DNA of 64,000 nucleotides, taken from assembly GCA_900315425.1 (NCBI GenBank), contig OMZA01000003.1:1-64000 (forward strand), read 5' to 3'. This DNA is from an uncultured Eubacteriales bacterium (GTDB lineage: Bacteria > Bacillota > Clostridia > Lachnospirales > Lachnospiraceae). The position numbers were made by a program, and so were the translations under genes. The first letter of the stretch is position 1. Each line of letters starts with the position of its first letter. Below the pieces are notes generated by a model, which was not told the DNA's origin, did no database searches, and was given only the letters and a program-made list of their open reading frames with translations. Shown here in pieces: positions 52,201 to 61,581 of this stretch.

Positions 52201-53516
52201 TGAACACTGTCTACGGTCTGGTCTTTTATCTTGATACATTTCATATCCTGACCACCAATGTCAAGAATACAATCTACATCTGGTTCGAAGAAAGAAGCAG
52301 CATAGTAGTGAGCAACTGTTTCAACTTCACCTTCATCAAGCATAAGTGCTGCTTTTAGAAGAGCTTCTCCATAACCTGTAGAACATGAGTAAACAATTCT
52401 TGCACTGTCTGGAAGGATTGAATATATTTCTTTAATTGATTTAATAGCAGTAGCAAGGGGGCTACCATTATTGTTGCTGTAAAAAGAATATAGAAGAGTA
52501 CCATCTTCGCCAACTACAGCAACTTTTGTTGTAGTAGAACCGGCATCAATTCCAAGGAAACAATCACCTTCGTAGTCTTCAAGCTTAGCTGAAGCAACTT
52601 TATGCTGATCGTGACGGGTTGTAAAATCGTCATATTCTTTCTGGCTTGCAAATAGCGGTTCCATACGTTTTATTTCAAAATTCATTTTGATTCCATGAGA
52701 AAGCTTCTCAATCATATCTGTTAGTGAATTAGAAATTTCTTCTTTATAATTAAGGGCAGATCCTCTAGCGGCAAATAAATGAGAATCATCTGGAGCAATT
52801 ATATGTTCTTCAGTAAGATTTAATGTTCTTATGAATGCATTTCTAAGTTCAGGTAAGAAATGAAGTGGACCACCAAGAAATGCAACATTTCCTCTAATTG
52901 GTTTACCACAGGCAAGACCACTTATGGTCTGATTAACAACAGCCTGGAAGATAGAAGCTGCTAAGTCTTCCTTTGTAGCACCTTCATTAATAAGTGGCTG
53001 TATATCAGTTTTAGCAAATACACCACATCTGGCAGCAATTGGATAAATAGCCTTGTAATCTTTTGCATACACGTTAAGACCAGCTGCATCAGTTTGAAGA
53101 AGAGATGCCATCTGATCAATGAAAGAACCGGTACCTCCTGCACAGATACCGTTCATTCTCATTTCTATACTATCACCAAAATAAATGATTTTAGCGTCTT
53201 CACCACCTAATTCAATACACACATCTGTCTGAGGAGCATAATCATGTAAAGCAGAAGAAACTGCTACAACCTCCTGAACAAAAGGTATATTTAAATGTTT
53301 AGCCAATGTTAATCCGCCAGAACCGGTTATAACCGGATGAATATCTATTTCACCAGTGATTTCTTTTCCCTTTGCTAAAAGGCCTGCAAGGGTTTCCTGT
53401 ATATTTGCATAGTGTCTTTCGTAATCTGAAAAAAGCATATTGTGTTTAGAATCAAGGATTGCTACTTTAACAGTAGTTGAACCTATGTCGATTCCTAATG
53501 AATATGTTTCACTCAT
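49254..53516 (-). CDS. Giant 2-hydroxyacyl-CoA dehydratase activator-like protein
   Basis: A 1420-residue fusion. Two tandem ASKHA (BadF/HgdC-type) ATPase domains come first: [15 protein letters not shown] with [13 protein letters not shown], and [15 protein letters not shown] with [13 protein letters not shown], where the cysteines of such domains hold a shared 4Fe-4S cluster. Then a DUF2229 domain ([32 protein letters not shown]) and a region like the dehydratase subunit HgdB ([38 protein letters not shown]). Activators use ATP to inject one electron into a dehydratase; here activator and dehydratase-like parts are in one chain. The substrate is unknown and no separate dehydratase or CoA-transferase lies nearby. 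The ATG at 53516 has CGGAG upstream; an upstream in-frame start at 53552 is weaker. Confidence 0.85.
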   Translation of the reverse strand: MSETYSLGIDIGSTTVKVAILDSKHNMLFSDYERHYANIQETLAGLLAKGKEITGEIDIHPVITGSGGLTLAKHLNIPFVQEVVAVSSALHDYAPQTDVCIELGGEDAKIIYFGDSIEMRMNGICAGGTGSFIDQMASLLQTDAAGLNVYAKDYKAIYPIAARCGVFAKTDIQPLINEGATKEDLAASIFQAVVNQTISGLACGKPIRGNVAFLGGPLHFLPELRNAFIRTLNLTEEHIIAPDDSHLFAARGSALNYKEEISNSLTDMIEKLSHGIKMNFEIKRMEPLFASQKEYDDFTTRHDQHKVASAKLEDYEGDCFLGIDAGSTTTKVAVVGEDGTLLYSFYSNNNGSPLATAIKSIKEIYSILPDSARIVYSCSTGYGEALLKAALMLDEGEVETVAHYYAASFFEPDVDCILDIGGQDMKCIKIKDQTVDSVQLNEACSSGCGSFIETFAKSLNFSVIDFAKEALFAKNPVDLGTRCTVFMNSNVKQAQKEGSSVADISAGLAYSVIKNALYKVIKLTDPKDLGNKVVVQGGTFYNDAVLRSFEKISGCEAVRPDIAGIMGAFGAALVARERYEMDPKESSMLTIDQINNLQYSTSMSRCKGCTNHCLLTINKFTGGRQFITGNRCERGLGKVKNKENIPNLFEYKLNRLFNYKALTSDEAIRGTVGIPRVLNMYENYPFWATFFTKLGFKVVLSPRSNRKIYELGIESIPSESECYPAKLAHGHIQWLIKNDVDFIFYPCIPYERNETPDANNHYNCPIVTSYAENIKNNVEEIVNGDVRFLNPFMAMTNKETLAKQLVKVFDKEFGIASKEINEVVDAAWQEMDNVRTDIEKKGEEVLQYLKDTGKHGIVLAGRPYHVDPEINHGIPELITSYGIAVLTEDSISHLGQVERPLIVLDQWMYHSRLYKAANFVKTQENLDLIQLNSFGCGLDAVTTDQVSDILTNSGKIYTVLKIDEVNNLGAARIRIRSLISALKVREMKHFERTIKPSNIERVEFTKEMKKNYTILCPQMSPIHFDLLETAFRAGGYNVVVMNRDERRAVDVGLKYVNNDACYPSLITIGQIMDCLQSGEYDLDKVAVIMSQTGGGCRASNYVGFLRRAFKKAGMEQIPVISLSAQGLEKNEGFKITPTLLFKGIQAAEYGDIFMKVLYRTRPYEKVPGSANELHKKWLKICQESLKKPGLGLNEYKKNVRGIIKDFDNLPLTDEIKPKVGVVGEILVKFLPAANNHLVELLEQEGAEAVVPDLLDFLLYSFYNTNYKAENLGFKKSTANISNLGIKFIEYVRKPAAVCFAKSNRFTPPAKIKHLAELANPIANIGNQTGEGWFLTGEMLELIESGVNNIVCTQPFGCLPNHIVGKGVIKEIRRTHPGSNIVAVDYDPGASEVNQLNRIKLMMSTAMKNLKKDLEDKAVNE

Positions 53517-53572
53517 ATATTTCTCCGTCCTTATCTTATTAACTAAATTCAAAACTCTATTGAAACCAATAT

Positions 53573-53601
53573 ATTATAAGATAAATAATCTAAAGAATCA
53601 A
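53573..53601 (-). promoter_or_regulatory. Sigma-A promoter of the giant activator gene
   Basis: Minus-strand TTGATT (53596-53601) and TATAAT (53573-53578) are 17 bases apart. Its -35 is only 11 bases from the -35 of the divergent promoter. Confidence 0.75.
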
Positions 53602-53612
53602 CCTTGTTTGAA

Positions 53613-53641
53613 TTGACAAAGAATATGTAGAAATTTATAAT
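53613..53641 (+). promoter_or_regulatory. Consensus sigma-A promoter of the rhomboid-like gene
   Basis: TTGACA (53613-53618) and TATAAT (53636-53641) are both perfect and 17 bases apart. Confidence 0.85.
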
Positions 53642-53701
53642 CTAGGGTATGTTGTAAATTTTTAAGATTGAAACAAGCAAATAAACATAAGTAGGTGACA
53701 A

Positions 53702-54565
53702 ATGAAATTCATGAACAAACTTGAAAGAAAATTTGGAAAATACGCAATTAAGAATCTGATGCTATATATAATTGGACTGTATGCACTAGGTTTTTTTATT
53801 GAATTATTAACACCTAATGTATATACACAGTATTTGTCGTTGAATATGGAAATGATTTTTAAAGGTCAAATATGGCGATTAGTTACTTTTACAATTGCAC
53901 CACCCCAGACCTCAAGTCCTATATTTATAATATTCTCTTTATATCTTTATTATATAATAGGTATTAATTTGGAAAGAGTTTGGGGAGCGTTTAGATTTAA
54001 TTTTTATTTCTTTATGGGAGTTATATTTCAGATTCTTGCAGCTTTAATAATATATCTTAGTACAGGGTATTCCTTAGGACTTACTACATATTATTTAAAT
54101 ATGTCACTATTTCTTGCCTTTGCTGCAGTATTTCCGGATATGCAGCTATTATTGTTCTTTATAATTCCAATAAAGATGAAGTGGTTGGGAATATTAGATG
54201 GGGCGTTATTGTTGTTTAACGTAATTAGGTATACATATTTTGCGATAACTGTTCCTATACATGCCTATTCTGTTATATATTGGGCTATGGCAGTATCAAT
54301 AATTGTTTCCTTATTGAATTTCATAATATTCTTTGCATTAACAAGGGATTATAATAGGATTAATCCAAAGGAAATACAAAGAAAGAAAAAATTTAAGGCA
54401 GAAACAAAAAGAGAAAATGGAAGATTAGTACACAAATGTGCTGTATGTGGAAGAACAAGTGAGGATTATCCGGAGCTTACCTTTAGATACTGTAGTAAAT
54501 GTGATGGCAATTACGAGTACTGTAATGAACACATATTTACACATGAACATGTTAAAAACAAGTAA
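53702..54565 (+). CDS. Rhomboid-like membrane protein with zinc-ribbon tail, no catalytic serine
   Basis: A 287-residue protein with about six membrane helices in the first 215 residues. The loop QIWRLVTFTIAPPQTSSP resembles the WR loop of rhomboid proteases and derlins, and NLERVWGAFRFNFYFFMG resembles the segment after it. The GxSG serine motif and partner histidine are missing, so it is probably a rhomboid-fold pseudoprotease, an inference from topology. A basic linker ends in a zinc ribbon: CAVCGR, CSKCDG and CNEH. AGGTGA lies 5 bases before the ATG. It has a consensus promoter of its own. Function unknown. Confidence 0.7.
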   Translation: MKFMNKLERKFGKYAIKNLMLYIIGLYALGFFIELLTPNVYTQYLSLNMEMIFKGQIWRLVTFTIAPPQTSSPIFIIFSLYLYYIIGINLERVWGAFRFNFYFFMGVIFQILAALIIYLSTGYSLGLTTYYLNMSLFLAFAAVFPDMQLLLFFIIPIKMKWLGILDGALLLFNVIRYTYFAITVPIHAYSVIYWAMAVSIIVSLLNFIIFFALTRDYNRINPKEIQRKKKFKAETKRENGRLVHKCAVCGRTSEDYPELTFRYCSKCDGNYEYCNEHIFTHEHVKNK

Positions 54566-54591
54566 TGATTTTTCAATAAAAATACAAGTAA

Positions 54592-54621
54592 AAAAACCAT
54601 AGGCGTAAACCTATGGTTTTT
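54592..54621. terminator. Bidirectional terminator between rhomboid-like gene and rpmB
   Basis: AAAAACCATAGG pairs with CCTATGGTTTTT across loop cgtaaa; A and T runs on both sides fit use in both directions. Confidence 0.92.
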
Positions 54622-54638
54622 ATTATCTACTCTTTATC

Positions 54639-54824
54639 TTAAGCTCTCTCTACTAAACCAGATCTTAAGCAAGATGTGCAAACATACATTTTTTTAACTG
54701 AACCATTGTCATTAACTCTTACAGACTTAACGTTTGACTTCCACATTCTGCTTGATCTTCTATGTGAATGACTCACATTAGCTCCGAAATGAGCACCTTT
54801 ACTACAAATTGCGCACTTTGCCAT
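54639..54824 (-). CDS. rpmB: 50S ribosomal protein L28
   Basis: A 61-residue L28: MAKCAICSKGAHFGANVSHSHRRSSRMWKSN and YVCTSCLRSGLVERA. Two CxxC pairs mark the zinc-binding (C+) form. The ATG at 54824 has AGGAGGTG 7 bases upstream; 24 more bases upstream are also open but are not part of the protein. As in B. subtilis, it is opposite and beside the asp23-like/fakA pair. Confidence 0.95.
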   Translation of the reverse strand: MAKCAICSKGAHFGANVSHSHRRSSRMWKSNVKSVRVNDNGSVKKMYVCTSCLRSGLVERA

Positions 54825-54879
54825 TACTAGCACCTCCTCAGGCATCATATTAGCTATATTTTAGCCTAACACGCTGAAT

Positions 54880-54908
54880 ATTTTATCAAAGATTATTTTA
54901 TATTGCAA
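54880..54908 (-). promoter_or_regulatory. Sigma-A promoter of rpmB
   Basis: Minus-strand TTGCAA (54903-54908) and TAAAAT (54880-54885), 17 bases apart, leave a 56-base leader to the ATG. Confidence 0.72.
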
Positions 54909-55016
54909 GCAGTTTTTATTTTGTTCTTTATTTTTTTTTGAAAAATGTTATAATATCTACATTAATGCGTATCTATTATATATTTGCAAAGTAATGCGAG
55001 GAAATGGAGGACACCT

Positions 55017-55376
55017 ATGAAAGGGAAAATTAATTCCGAACTTGGAGACATCGTAATAGATAATTCCGTAATTGCTAAGTGTGCAGGTAACATTGCCGTT
55101 GAGTGTTTCGGTATTGTTGGTATGGCAGCAGTTAGTGTGAAAGACGGACTTGTTAAACTAGTCAAGAGAGAACATTTAACAAAGGGTATAAATGTTGAAG
55201 TTGACGAAGATAACAATATCACATTGGATTTTCATGTGATAGTAGCTTACGGAGTAAGCATTTCAGCTGTTGCAGATAATCTTATATCAACTGTTGAGTA
55301 TCAAGTCGAAGAAATGACAGGCCTTACAGTGAAAAAAATTAATATATTTGTTGAAGGCGTTCGCGTCATAGACTAA
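55017..55376 (+). CDS. Asp23/Gls24-family protein (YloU-like)
   Basis: A 119-residue alkaline-shock family protein: GDIVIDNSVIAKCAGNIAVECFGIVGM, then VDEDNNITLDFHVIVAYGVSI and VEYQVEEMTGLTVKKINIFVEGV. In B. subtilis yloU precedes yloV (fakA) as here. Family members lie at the inner membrane face in staphylococci. GGAGG 9 bases upstream fixes the ATG at 55017. A TATAAT at 54949 may be its -10 but the -35 is poor. It lies 17 bases from the kinase gene. Confidence 0.92.
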   Translation: MKGKINSELGDIVIDNSVIAKCAGNIAVECFGIVGMAAVSVKDGLVKLVKREHLTKGINVEVDEDNNITLDFHVIVAYGVSISAVADNLISTVEYQVEEMTGLTVKKINIFVEGVRVID

Positions 55377-55393
55377 TTTAGGAGGATTTAATC

Positions 55394-57016
55394 GTGATAA
55401 CAAGTTTAGATTTAGCAACACTTCGTAATATGTTTTTAGCAGGTGCGAAGAATCTTGAAGCTAATAAAGCATGGATTAATGAGTTGAATGTATTTCCGGT
55501 TCCAGATGGTGATACGGGTACTAATATGACACTTACCATTATGTCTGCTGCAAAGGAAGTAGCAGCTATTGAGGAACTTGAGATGAAGCCACTTTGTAAA
55601 GCTATTTCATCAGGTTCTTTAAGAGGTGCCAGAGGTAACTCAGGTGTAATTCTCTCACAGCTTTTTAGAGGATTTACAAAGGAAATCAAAGGTTGCGATG
55701 AAATTGATGCACTTACTATAAGTAAAGCTTGCGAAAGAGCTGTTGAGTCAGCATATAAAGCAGTCATGAAACCTAAGGAGGGAACAATTCTTACAGTTGC
55801 TAAGGCTATTTCTGATAGGGCAAGTGAAGTTGTTCTTGAAACGGACGATATAGATCTTCTTATTCAAGAGGCAATTAAGGCTGGTGATTATGCTCTTAGT
55901 CAGACACCAGAAATGTTGCCTGTATTAAAACAGGCAGGCGTTGTAGATTCAGGTGGACAAGGTCTTATGGCAGTTATTAAAGGTGCTTATGATGGACTTA
56001 ATGGTAAGACATACGATCTTTCGTCATTCTCTGATGAAGTTAAATCAGAAGAGGAAGAGACAGCTGAGAAGTTTAAGTATGATACTAATTTGACTGTAAG
56101 TATTAACAAATTATTTGACAACAATAAGGAAAAAGATTTAAAGAAATTCTTAGATGCAGTTGGAACAAGTGTAAATATATCTGTAAATAAGAATATTATG
56201 AATATTCATATCTCAACTAATGAACCGGGACAGGTTCTTACAAAAGCTCTTGGATTTGGTGATTTAACAAAGATTGATATTAAGAATACAGTAGATGCAC
56301 CTGCAGCTTCAGCACCTACAAGTACACCTGCACCAATAGAAAAAGAGGCACCGGCTAAAGAAGTTGGATTTATAGCAGTATCTATTGGAGATGGAATGAA
56401 TGATATCTTAAAGGGATTAGGAGTTGACGAAATCATTGAAGGTGGTCAGACAATGAACCCAAGTACCGATGATGTGTTACAGGCCATTTCTAAGGTAAAT
56501 GCCAAGACTATTTATGTACTTCCTAATAATAAGAATATTGTTCTTGCAGCTAATCAGGCAGCATCAATTACAAAAGATAAAGAAATAGTAGTTATCCCAT
56601 CTAAGAATGTACCTCAGGGTATATCAGCTATTATTGGTTATGTTCAAGGTCAGGATGTTGAAACCAACAAAGAAAGCATGTTAGAAGCTATGGCTAATGT
56701 TAAGACAGGATCAGTTACATATGCTGTTAGAGATACAGTAATAGATGATAAAGAGATTAAAGAAAATGATATTATGGGAATCGGTGATGATGGTATCGTA
56801 TCTGTAGGAACTGATGTAAAAGATACAACAGTTGATATGATTTGTTCATTTATCGATGAGAACTCAGAGATTATTAGTATTTATTTTGGCCAGGATGTTA
56901 CTGAAGATGATGCGAAAGAAGTATCAGAAGCTATTTCAGAGAAGTATCCTGATGTAGAGGTAGATATTAACTATGGCGGACAGCCAATTTATTATTATGT
57001 GGTGTCTGTTGAATAA
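55394..57016 (+). CDS. fakA: DhaL-domain fatty acid kinase FakA-like (YloV)
   Basis: A 540-residue protein. The N-terminal DhaL (dihydroxyacetone kinase ATP-binding) domain has NELNVFPVPDGDTGTNMTLT, where the aspartates hold magnesium, and SLRGARGNSGVILSQLFRGF. The C-terminal part (FIAVSIGDGMNDILKGLGVD ... YVLPNNKNIVLAANQA) is usual for YloV/FakA. FakA works with a FakB fatty-acid carrier to make acyl-phosphate; no fakB (DegV) is in the window. The start is GTG with TAGGAGG 7 bases upstream. A proline/alanine linker (near 300-320) joins the halves. Confidence 0.92.
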   Translation: MITSLDLATLRNMFLAGAKNLEANKAWINELNVFPVPDGDTGTNMTLTIMSAAKEVAAIEELEMKPLCKAISSGSLRGARGNSGVILSQLFRGFTKEIKGCDEIDALTISKACERAVESAYKAVMKPKEGTILTVAKAISDRASEVVLETDDIDLLIQEAIKAGDYALSQTPEMLPVLKQAGVVDSGGQGLMAVIKGAYDGLNGKTYDLSSFSDEVKSEEEETAEKFKYDTNLTVSINKLFDNNKEKDLKKFLDAVGTSVNISVNKNIMNIHISTNEPGQVLTKALGFGDLTKIDIKNTVDAPAASAPTSTPAPIEKEAPAKEVGFIAVSIGDGMNDILKGLGVDEIIEGGQTMNPSTDDVLQAISKVNAKTIYVLPNNKNIVLAANQAASITKDKEIVVIPSKNVPQGISAIIGYVQGQDVETNKESMLEAMANVKTGSVTYAVRDTVIDDKEIKENDIMGIGDDGIVSVGTDVKDTTVDMICSFIDENSEIISIYFGQDVTEDDAKEVSEAISEKYPDVEVDINYGGQPIYYYVVSVE

Positions 57017-57042
57017 TATTTTTATTAATCTGTGGTGATTAT

Positions 57043-59049
57043 ATGAGACTTACGGATATTAAAGGCGTTGGTGATAAAACCAGCGCCTTATTTAACAAAT
57101 TAAACATTTATACTCCTGAAGATTTATTAGCTTACTATCCTAGAAATTATGATATTTATGAAGAACCTATTTGTGTAAAAGATATTGATAATAAGCTTGT
57201 AGTATCCATAGAAGGTGTGGTTATGAGGACTTTGGATGTTAAACATTTTAAAAACATATCCATTGCCTCCACAGTAATAAAAGATAAATCAGGGGATACA
57301 ATTAAAGTTACCTGGTTTAACATGCCTTATCTTAGGAATACTGTTAAATATGGTGAAAAATATGTATTTAGGGGCAGGATTAAATATAGTGGCATAACAC
57401 CAACACTTGAACAGCCTCAAATATTTCCATTGGGCAAATATGCAGAAAAGCTGAATTATATGCAACCTATTTATTCTTTGACAAAAGGGATTAATAATAA
57501 CACATTTGTTAAAGCAATCTCTAATGCGTTGATTATATGTAGCTGTGATGATTATTTACCTGAAGATATAAGAGAACAGTATAATTTGGTAGATTATAAA
57601 AAAGCTATTAAAAATATTCACTTTCCGGAAGATATGGAATCTCTTAAGAATGCCAGAAGAAGGCTTATCTTTGATGAATTTTTTTCTTTTATTATGAATA
57701 TGGAAAAGTTAAAGGAAAAAGAAAGCGTTGTAATTAACCAATATGTTGTTGATAATTTTGAAACGTCTGAAAGTGTTATTAAGAATTTGCCATATGAATT
57801 AACAAATGCCCAGATGAGGTGTCTTAAAGATATCAGACAGGATATTAGCGGAAGTTTTGTAATGCAAAGATTACTACAAGGAGATGTAGGTTCAGGTAAG
57901 ACTATAATAGCCTTTCTTACTGCGCTTGATTTTGCAAGGTCTGGTTTACAATCGGTAATTATGGCCCCAACAGAGGTATTATGCGAGCAACATTATAAAA
58001 AACTTGTAGACTTAATAAATGATAATTCGTTGCAGTATAAAGTATGTCTTCTTACAGGTTCTCTAAGTATTAAGAAAAAAAGGGAAGCCTATGAAAAAAT
58101 CGAAAATGGAGAATATCAGATTATTATTGGTACCCATGCTGTTTTTCAGGAAGGAGTGGTCTATAATAATCTATCATTAGTGGTGATTGATGAACAACAC
58201 CGCTTTGGAGTGTTGCAAAGAGGAAAGCTTATGAATAAAGGTATGAAGCCACATACCTTAGTGATGTCAGCAACTCCGATACCTAGAACTTTAGCTATTA
58301 TTCTCTATGGAGACATGGATATTTCGGTTATAGATGAACTTCCACAAAACAGAAAGAGTATTAAGAATTGTGTAGTTACAAAAGACTATAGACCTAAGGT
58401 ATATAAATTTATTACAAACCAGGTTAATGATGGCAGACAAGTATATGTTATCTGTCCTATGATCGAAGAAAATGATACTCTTCAGGCGGAAAATGTTGTG
58501 GATTATACGGATATATTAAAGGAAAATCTACCGGCCAATATAAAAATACAGTATCTTCATGGAAAAATGTCTTCAGAAGAGAAAAATGAGATATTAAGAA
58601 AATTTGAAACAAATGAAATTAATGTATTAGTTTCAACTACTGTTATTGAGGTTGGAATAGATGTTCCAAATGCAACAGTAATGGTGGTAGAGAATTCAGA
58701 AAGATTCGGACTTTCCAGTCTTCATCAACTAAGAGGCCGTGTTGGTAGAGGAAATCATCAATCATATGCTGTATTTGTAAGTGCTACAAAAGATAAGGAT
58801 AAACTGGAAAAATTAGGCATTCTTAATAAATCCAACGATGGCTTTTACATAGCTAGTGAAGATTTAAGGCTTAGAGGACCGGGAGATTTCTTTGGTATCA
58901 GACAAAGTGGAGAAATGGGATTTAATTTAGCAGATGTTTACACTGACGGAGACATTCTCAAAGATGCTAAAAGTGCTGTTGAGGAATATAACTCCAGGGG
59001 CCTTGAGTTTATTGACAAAAAAATTAATGATGATATAGTAATTTACTAG
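57043..59049 (+). CDS. recG: ATP-dependent DNA helicase RecG
   Basis: A 668-residue helicase that rewinds forks and branched DNA. The N-terminal wedge domain (OB fold, LVVSIEGVVMRTLDVKHFKN) is followed by helicase motifs GDVGSGKTIIAF (Walker A), VIDEQHRFGVLQRG (DEQH), SATPIPRTLA, TTVIEVGIDVPNATVMVVE and QLRGRVGRG, and the C-terminal TRG-like hairpin. Length is usual. It follows fakA by 26 bases, as in many Firmicutes. Confidence 0.96.
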   Translation: MRLTDIKGVGDKTSALFNKLNIYTPEDLLAYYPRNYDIYEEPICVKDIDNKLVVSIEGVVMRTLDVKHFKNISIASTVIKDKSGDTIKVTWFNMPYLRNTVKYGEKYVFRGRIKYSGITPTLEQPQIFPLGKYAEKLNYMQPIYSLTKGINNNTFVKAISNALIICSCDDYLPEDIREQYNLVDYKKAIKNIHFPEDMESLKNARRRLIFDEFFSFIMNMEKLKEKESVVINQYVVDNFETSESVIKNLPYELTNAQMRCLKDIRQDISGSFVMQRLLQGDVGSGKTIIAFLTALDFARSGLQSVIMAPTEVLCEQHYKKLVDLINDNSLQYKVCLLTGSLSIKKKREAYEKIENGEYQIIIGTHAVFQEGVVYNNLSLVVIDEQHRFGVLQRGKLMNKGMKPHTLVMSATPIPRTLAIILYGDMDISVIDELPQNRKSIKNCVVTKDYRPKVYKFITNQVNDGRQVYVICPMIEENDTLQAENVVDYTDILKENLPANIKIQYLHGKMSSEEKNEILRKFETNEINVLVSTTVIEVGIDVPNATVMVVENSERFGLSSLHQLRGRVGRGNHQSYAVFVSATKDKDKLEKLGILNKSNDGFYIASEDLRLRGPGDFFGIRQSGEMGFNLADVYTDGDILKDAKSAVEEYNSRGLEFIDKKINDDIVIY

Positions 59050-59082
59050 AAATAATTTAATAAATATGAATGGAGACAAATC

Positions 59083-60120
59083 ATGAATATTGTAGTTCTT
59101 TGTGGTGGTACAAGTTCAGAACGAGAAGTATCTATTGTATCAGGTACCAATGTTGCAAAGGCCCTTATTTCAAAAGGACACAATGCCAGACTTTTAGATG
59201 TATTTTTTGGAACATATAAAACAAATAAAACTGTAAATAGTTTTTTCGAAGATGAATATGATAATGATAAAGAGAGCATGCATATTTCTTCATTAAATGA
59301 TGAGGTTTTATCCACTTCTCAAAATAGAAAAGGTTTTTTTGGAGAAAATGTTATTGAAATTTGTAACAAAGCAGATGTTGTTTTTATGGCTCTTCACGGT
59401 GCAAATGGTGAGGATGGTAAGGTTCAGGCAACATTTGAATTATTTGGTATAAAATATACCGGAACAGATTATTTAGGAAGTGCCCTTGCAATGGATAAGG
59501 GATTGGCAAAGCAGTTATTTATATATAATAATGTGCCTACTCCAAAGGGATTCGAAATTGAGAAAAATGACGGACTTGATTATTTGAAGATGTTAAAGGA
59601 CAATAATATTGATTATCCGGTTGTTGTTAAACCTTGTTGTGGTGGCTCCAGCGTTGGAGTTTCACTGCCAAATAATGACGAAGAATATAAAAAAGCACTT
59701 GAAGAGGCCTTTAAGTATGAAGATAAGATAGTTGTTGAAAAATACATAAAGGGAAGAGAGTATTCTATTGGTGTTATTAATGGAAAAGCTTTGCCGGTTA
59801 TCGAGATAATTCCTGATGGTTGGTATGATTACGAGAATAAATACAATGGTAATACAAAAGAAGTATGTCCGGCCGAAATAAATGATACTCTAAAGGAAAA
59901 ACTTCAAAAAGAGGCTGAGCATGTTGCGAAAGTGCTTAAGTTAGGTGTGTATTCAAGAATTGATTTCTTAAGTGATGAAAATGAAGATATATATTGCTTA
60001 GAAGCAAATACTCTTCCGGGCATGACGCCTACAAGTCTTTTACCACAGGAAGCAGCAGTTATGGGAATAGAGTATCCGGAACTTTGCGAAATGCTTATAA
60101 ATGAATCTTTAAAAAATTAA
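59083..60120 (+). CDS. ddl: D-alanine-D-alanine ligase
   Basis: A 345-residue ATP-grasp enzyme that makes the dipeptide for cell-wall precursor. MNIVVLCGGTSSEREVSIVSG, VVVKPCCGGSSVGVSLP, YIKGREYSIGVI and YCLEANTLPGMTPTSLLPQ are the usual blocks. It lies directly before murF, which uses the product. TGGAGA precedes the ATG. Specificity for D-Ala over D-lactate or D-Ser was not judged from single residues. Confidence 0.93.
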   Translation: MNIVVLCGGTSSEREVSIVSGTNVAKALISKGHNARLLDVFFGTYKTNKTVNSFFEDEYDNDKESMHISSLNDEVLSTSQNRKGFFGENVIEICNKADVVFMALHGANGEDGKVQATFELFGIKYTGTDYLGSALAMDKGLAKQLFIYNNVPTPKGFEIEKNDGLDYLKMLKDNNIDYPVVVKPCCGGSSVGVSLPNNDEEYKKALEEAFKYEDKIVVEKYIKGREYSIGVINGKALPVIEIIPDGWYDYENKYNGNTKEVCPAEINDTLKEKLQKEAEHVAKVLKLGVYSRIDFLSDENEDIYCLEANTLPGMTPTSLLPQEAAVMGIEYPELCEMLINESLKN

Positions 60121-60135
60121 GTAGATTGGAGATCA

Positions 60136-61527
60136 ATGATGAAGAATCTTACTTTAATTAATATAGCAAATTCATGTGATGGAAAGCTTTATTGCCAGGA
60201 CGATAATATTGCAAATACAGAGGTATCAGCCATTGTAACAGATAACAGACAGGTGACAAAAGACTCCATGTTTATAGCAATTCCGGGAGCAAAGGTTGAT
60301 GGTCATGATTTTATAGAGGATGCCTATAATAAAGGTGCTATGGCGGTAATTGCTGAACATGAATTAGATATAGATAAACCATACATTGTTGTGGAGAATT
60401 CTTTGATAGCAATTAAAGCCATTGCTACGTTTTACAGACAACAGTTAGATATCAAAGTTGTGGGAATAACTGGAAGTGTTGGAAAAACCAGTACAAAAGA
60501 AACGATATATTCTGTACTTTCTCAGAAATACAACACTTTAAAAACAAATGGCAATTTTAATAACGAGTTAGGTCTTCCTCTTACCATTTTTAGATTGAGA
60601 GATGAGCATGAAATAGCTGTTCTCGAAATGGGAATTAATAGTTTTGGAGAAATGACAAGATTATCTGCAATTGCAAAACCTGACATTGCAGTAATTACCA
60701 ATATTGGACTGTGTCATTTGGAAAATCTAAAATCCAGAGATGGAATTCTTAAGGCTAAGACAGAAATGTTTACCAGTCTTAATCCAAATGGAAAAATTAT
60801 TCTTAATGGTGATGATGATAAACTATCAACAATCCAGGATTACAACGGTATTAAGCCGGTATTTTACTACGTTGATGATGTGAAAAATAAAAAAATATAT
60901 GCAGATAATATAAGCTATGAAGGAATAAAAGAGACTAACTGTGATATTCATTATGGTGATGAAACGATAAAGGCTTGCATACATGTTCCCGGTAAACACA
61001 TGATTTCTAATGCATTGGCAGCAGTATGTGTTGCCAAGGAATTAGGGCTTTCCAAGGAAGAGATAGAGGTAGGTCTTGATAGTTTAAATACGATTCAAGG
61101 AAGAAATAATTTTGTAAACACAGGATATTTAACTGTTATAGATGACTGTTATAATGCCAATCCGGTATCTATGAAAGCCAGTATAGATGTGCTTAATCAG
61201 GGAAATACAAGAAAAGTTGCCATACTTGGTGATATGTTTGAACTTGGTAAGAACGAGGAAAAATATCATGAAGAAATAGGACAATATCTTATAGATACAG
61301 ATATTGAAGTTGTAGTATTTATCGGAAGTCTTATGAAAAATGCCTTTGATTACTTAAAAGATAATCTGGAAAATACTCAAATGAAGATTTATTATTTTGA
61401 CGAACTAAAGGGATTTATGGATATTTATAAGAATATCCTTGAAAAGAACGATCTTGTGTTAGTTAAAGCCAGTCATGGTATGGAATTTACTAAAATAGTA
61501 GATGAGTTAAAAGAATATAATATATAA
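60136..61527 (+). CDS. murF: UDP-MurNAc-pentapeptide synthetase MurF
   Basis: A 463-residue Mur ligase that adds D-Ala-D-Ala to the UDP-MurNAc-tripeptide. Motifs: VTDNRQVTKDSMFIAIPG in the N-terminal domain, VGITGSVGKTSTKET (P loop), LEMGINSFGEM, GRNNFVNTGYLTVIDDCYNANPVSM and ILGDMFELG. It is 15 bases after ddl and ends at a strong terminator. ATG at 60136 or 60139; both lie behind TTGGAG. Confidence 0.95.
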   Translation: MMKNLTLINIANSCDGKLYCQDDNIANTEVSAIVTDNRQVTKDSMFIAIPGAKVDGHDFIEDAYNKGAMAVIAEHELDIDKPYIVVENSLIAIKAIATFYRQQLDIKVVGITGSVGKTSTKETIYSVLSQKYNTLKTNGNFNNELGLPLTIFRLRDEHEIAVLEMGINSFGEMTRLSAIAKPDIAVITNIGLCHLENLKSRDGILKAKTEMFTSLNPNGKIILNGDDDKLSTIQDYNGIKPVFYYVDDVKNKKIYADNISYEGIKETNCDIHYGDETIKACIHVPGKHMISNALAAVCVAKELGLSKEEIEVGLDSLNTIQGRNNFVNTGYLTVIDDCYNANPVSMKASIDVLNQGNTRKVAILGDMFELGKNEEKYHEEIGQYLIDTDIEVVVFIGSLMKNAFDYLKDNLENTQMKIYYFDELKGFMDIYKNILEKNDLVLVKASHGMEFTKIVDELKEYNI

Positions 61528-61542
61528 TAATTAAGAGATATG

Positions 61543-61581
61543 TACCCCTTTTACTGGACATCCAGTGAAAGGGGTATTTTT
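61543..61581 (+). terminator. Terminator after ddl-murF
   Basis: TACCCCTTT...ACTGG pairs with CCAGT...AAAGGGGTA (61543-61576) and runs into T. The last bases overlap the end of the convergent exonuclease gene. Confidence 0.9.
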
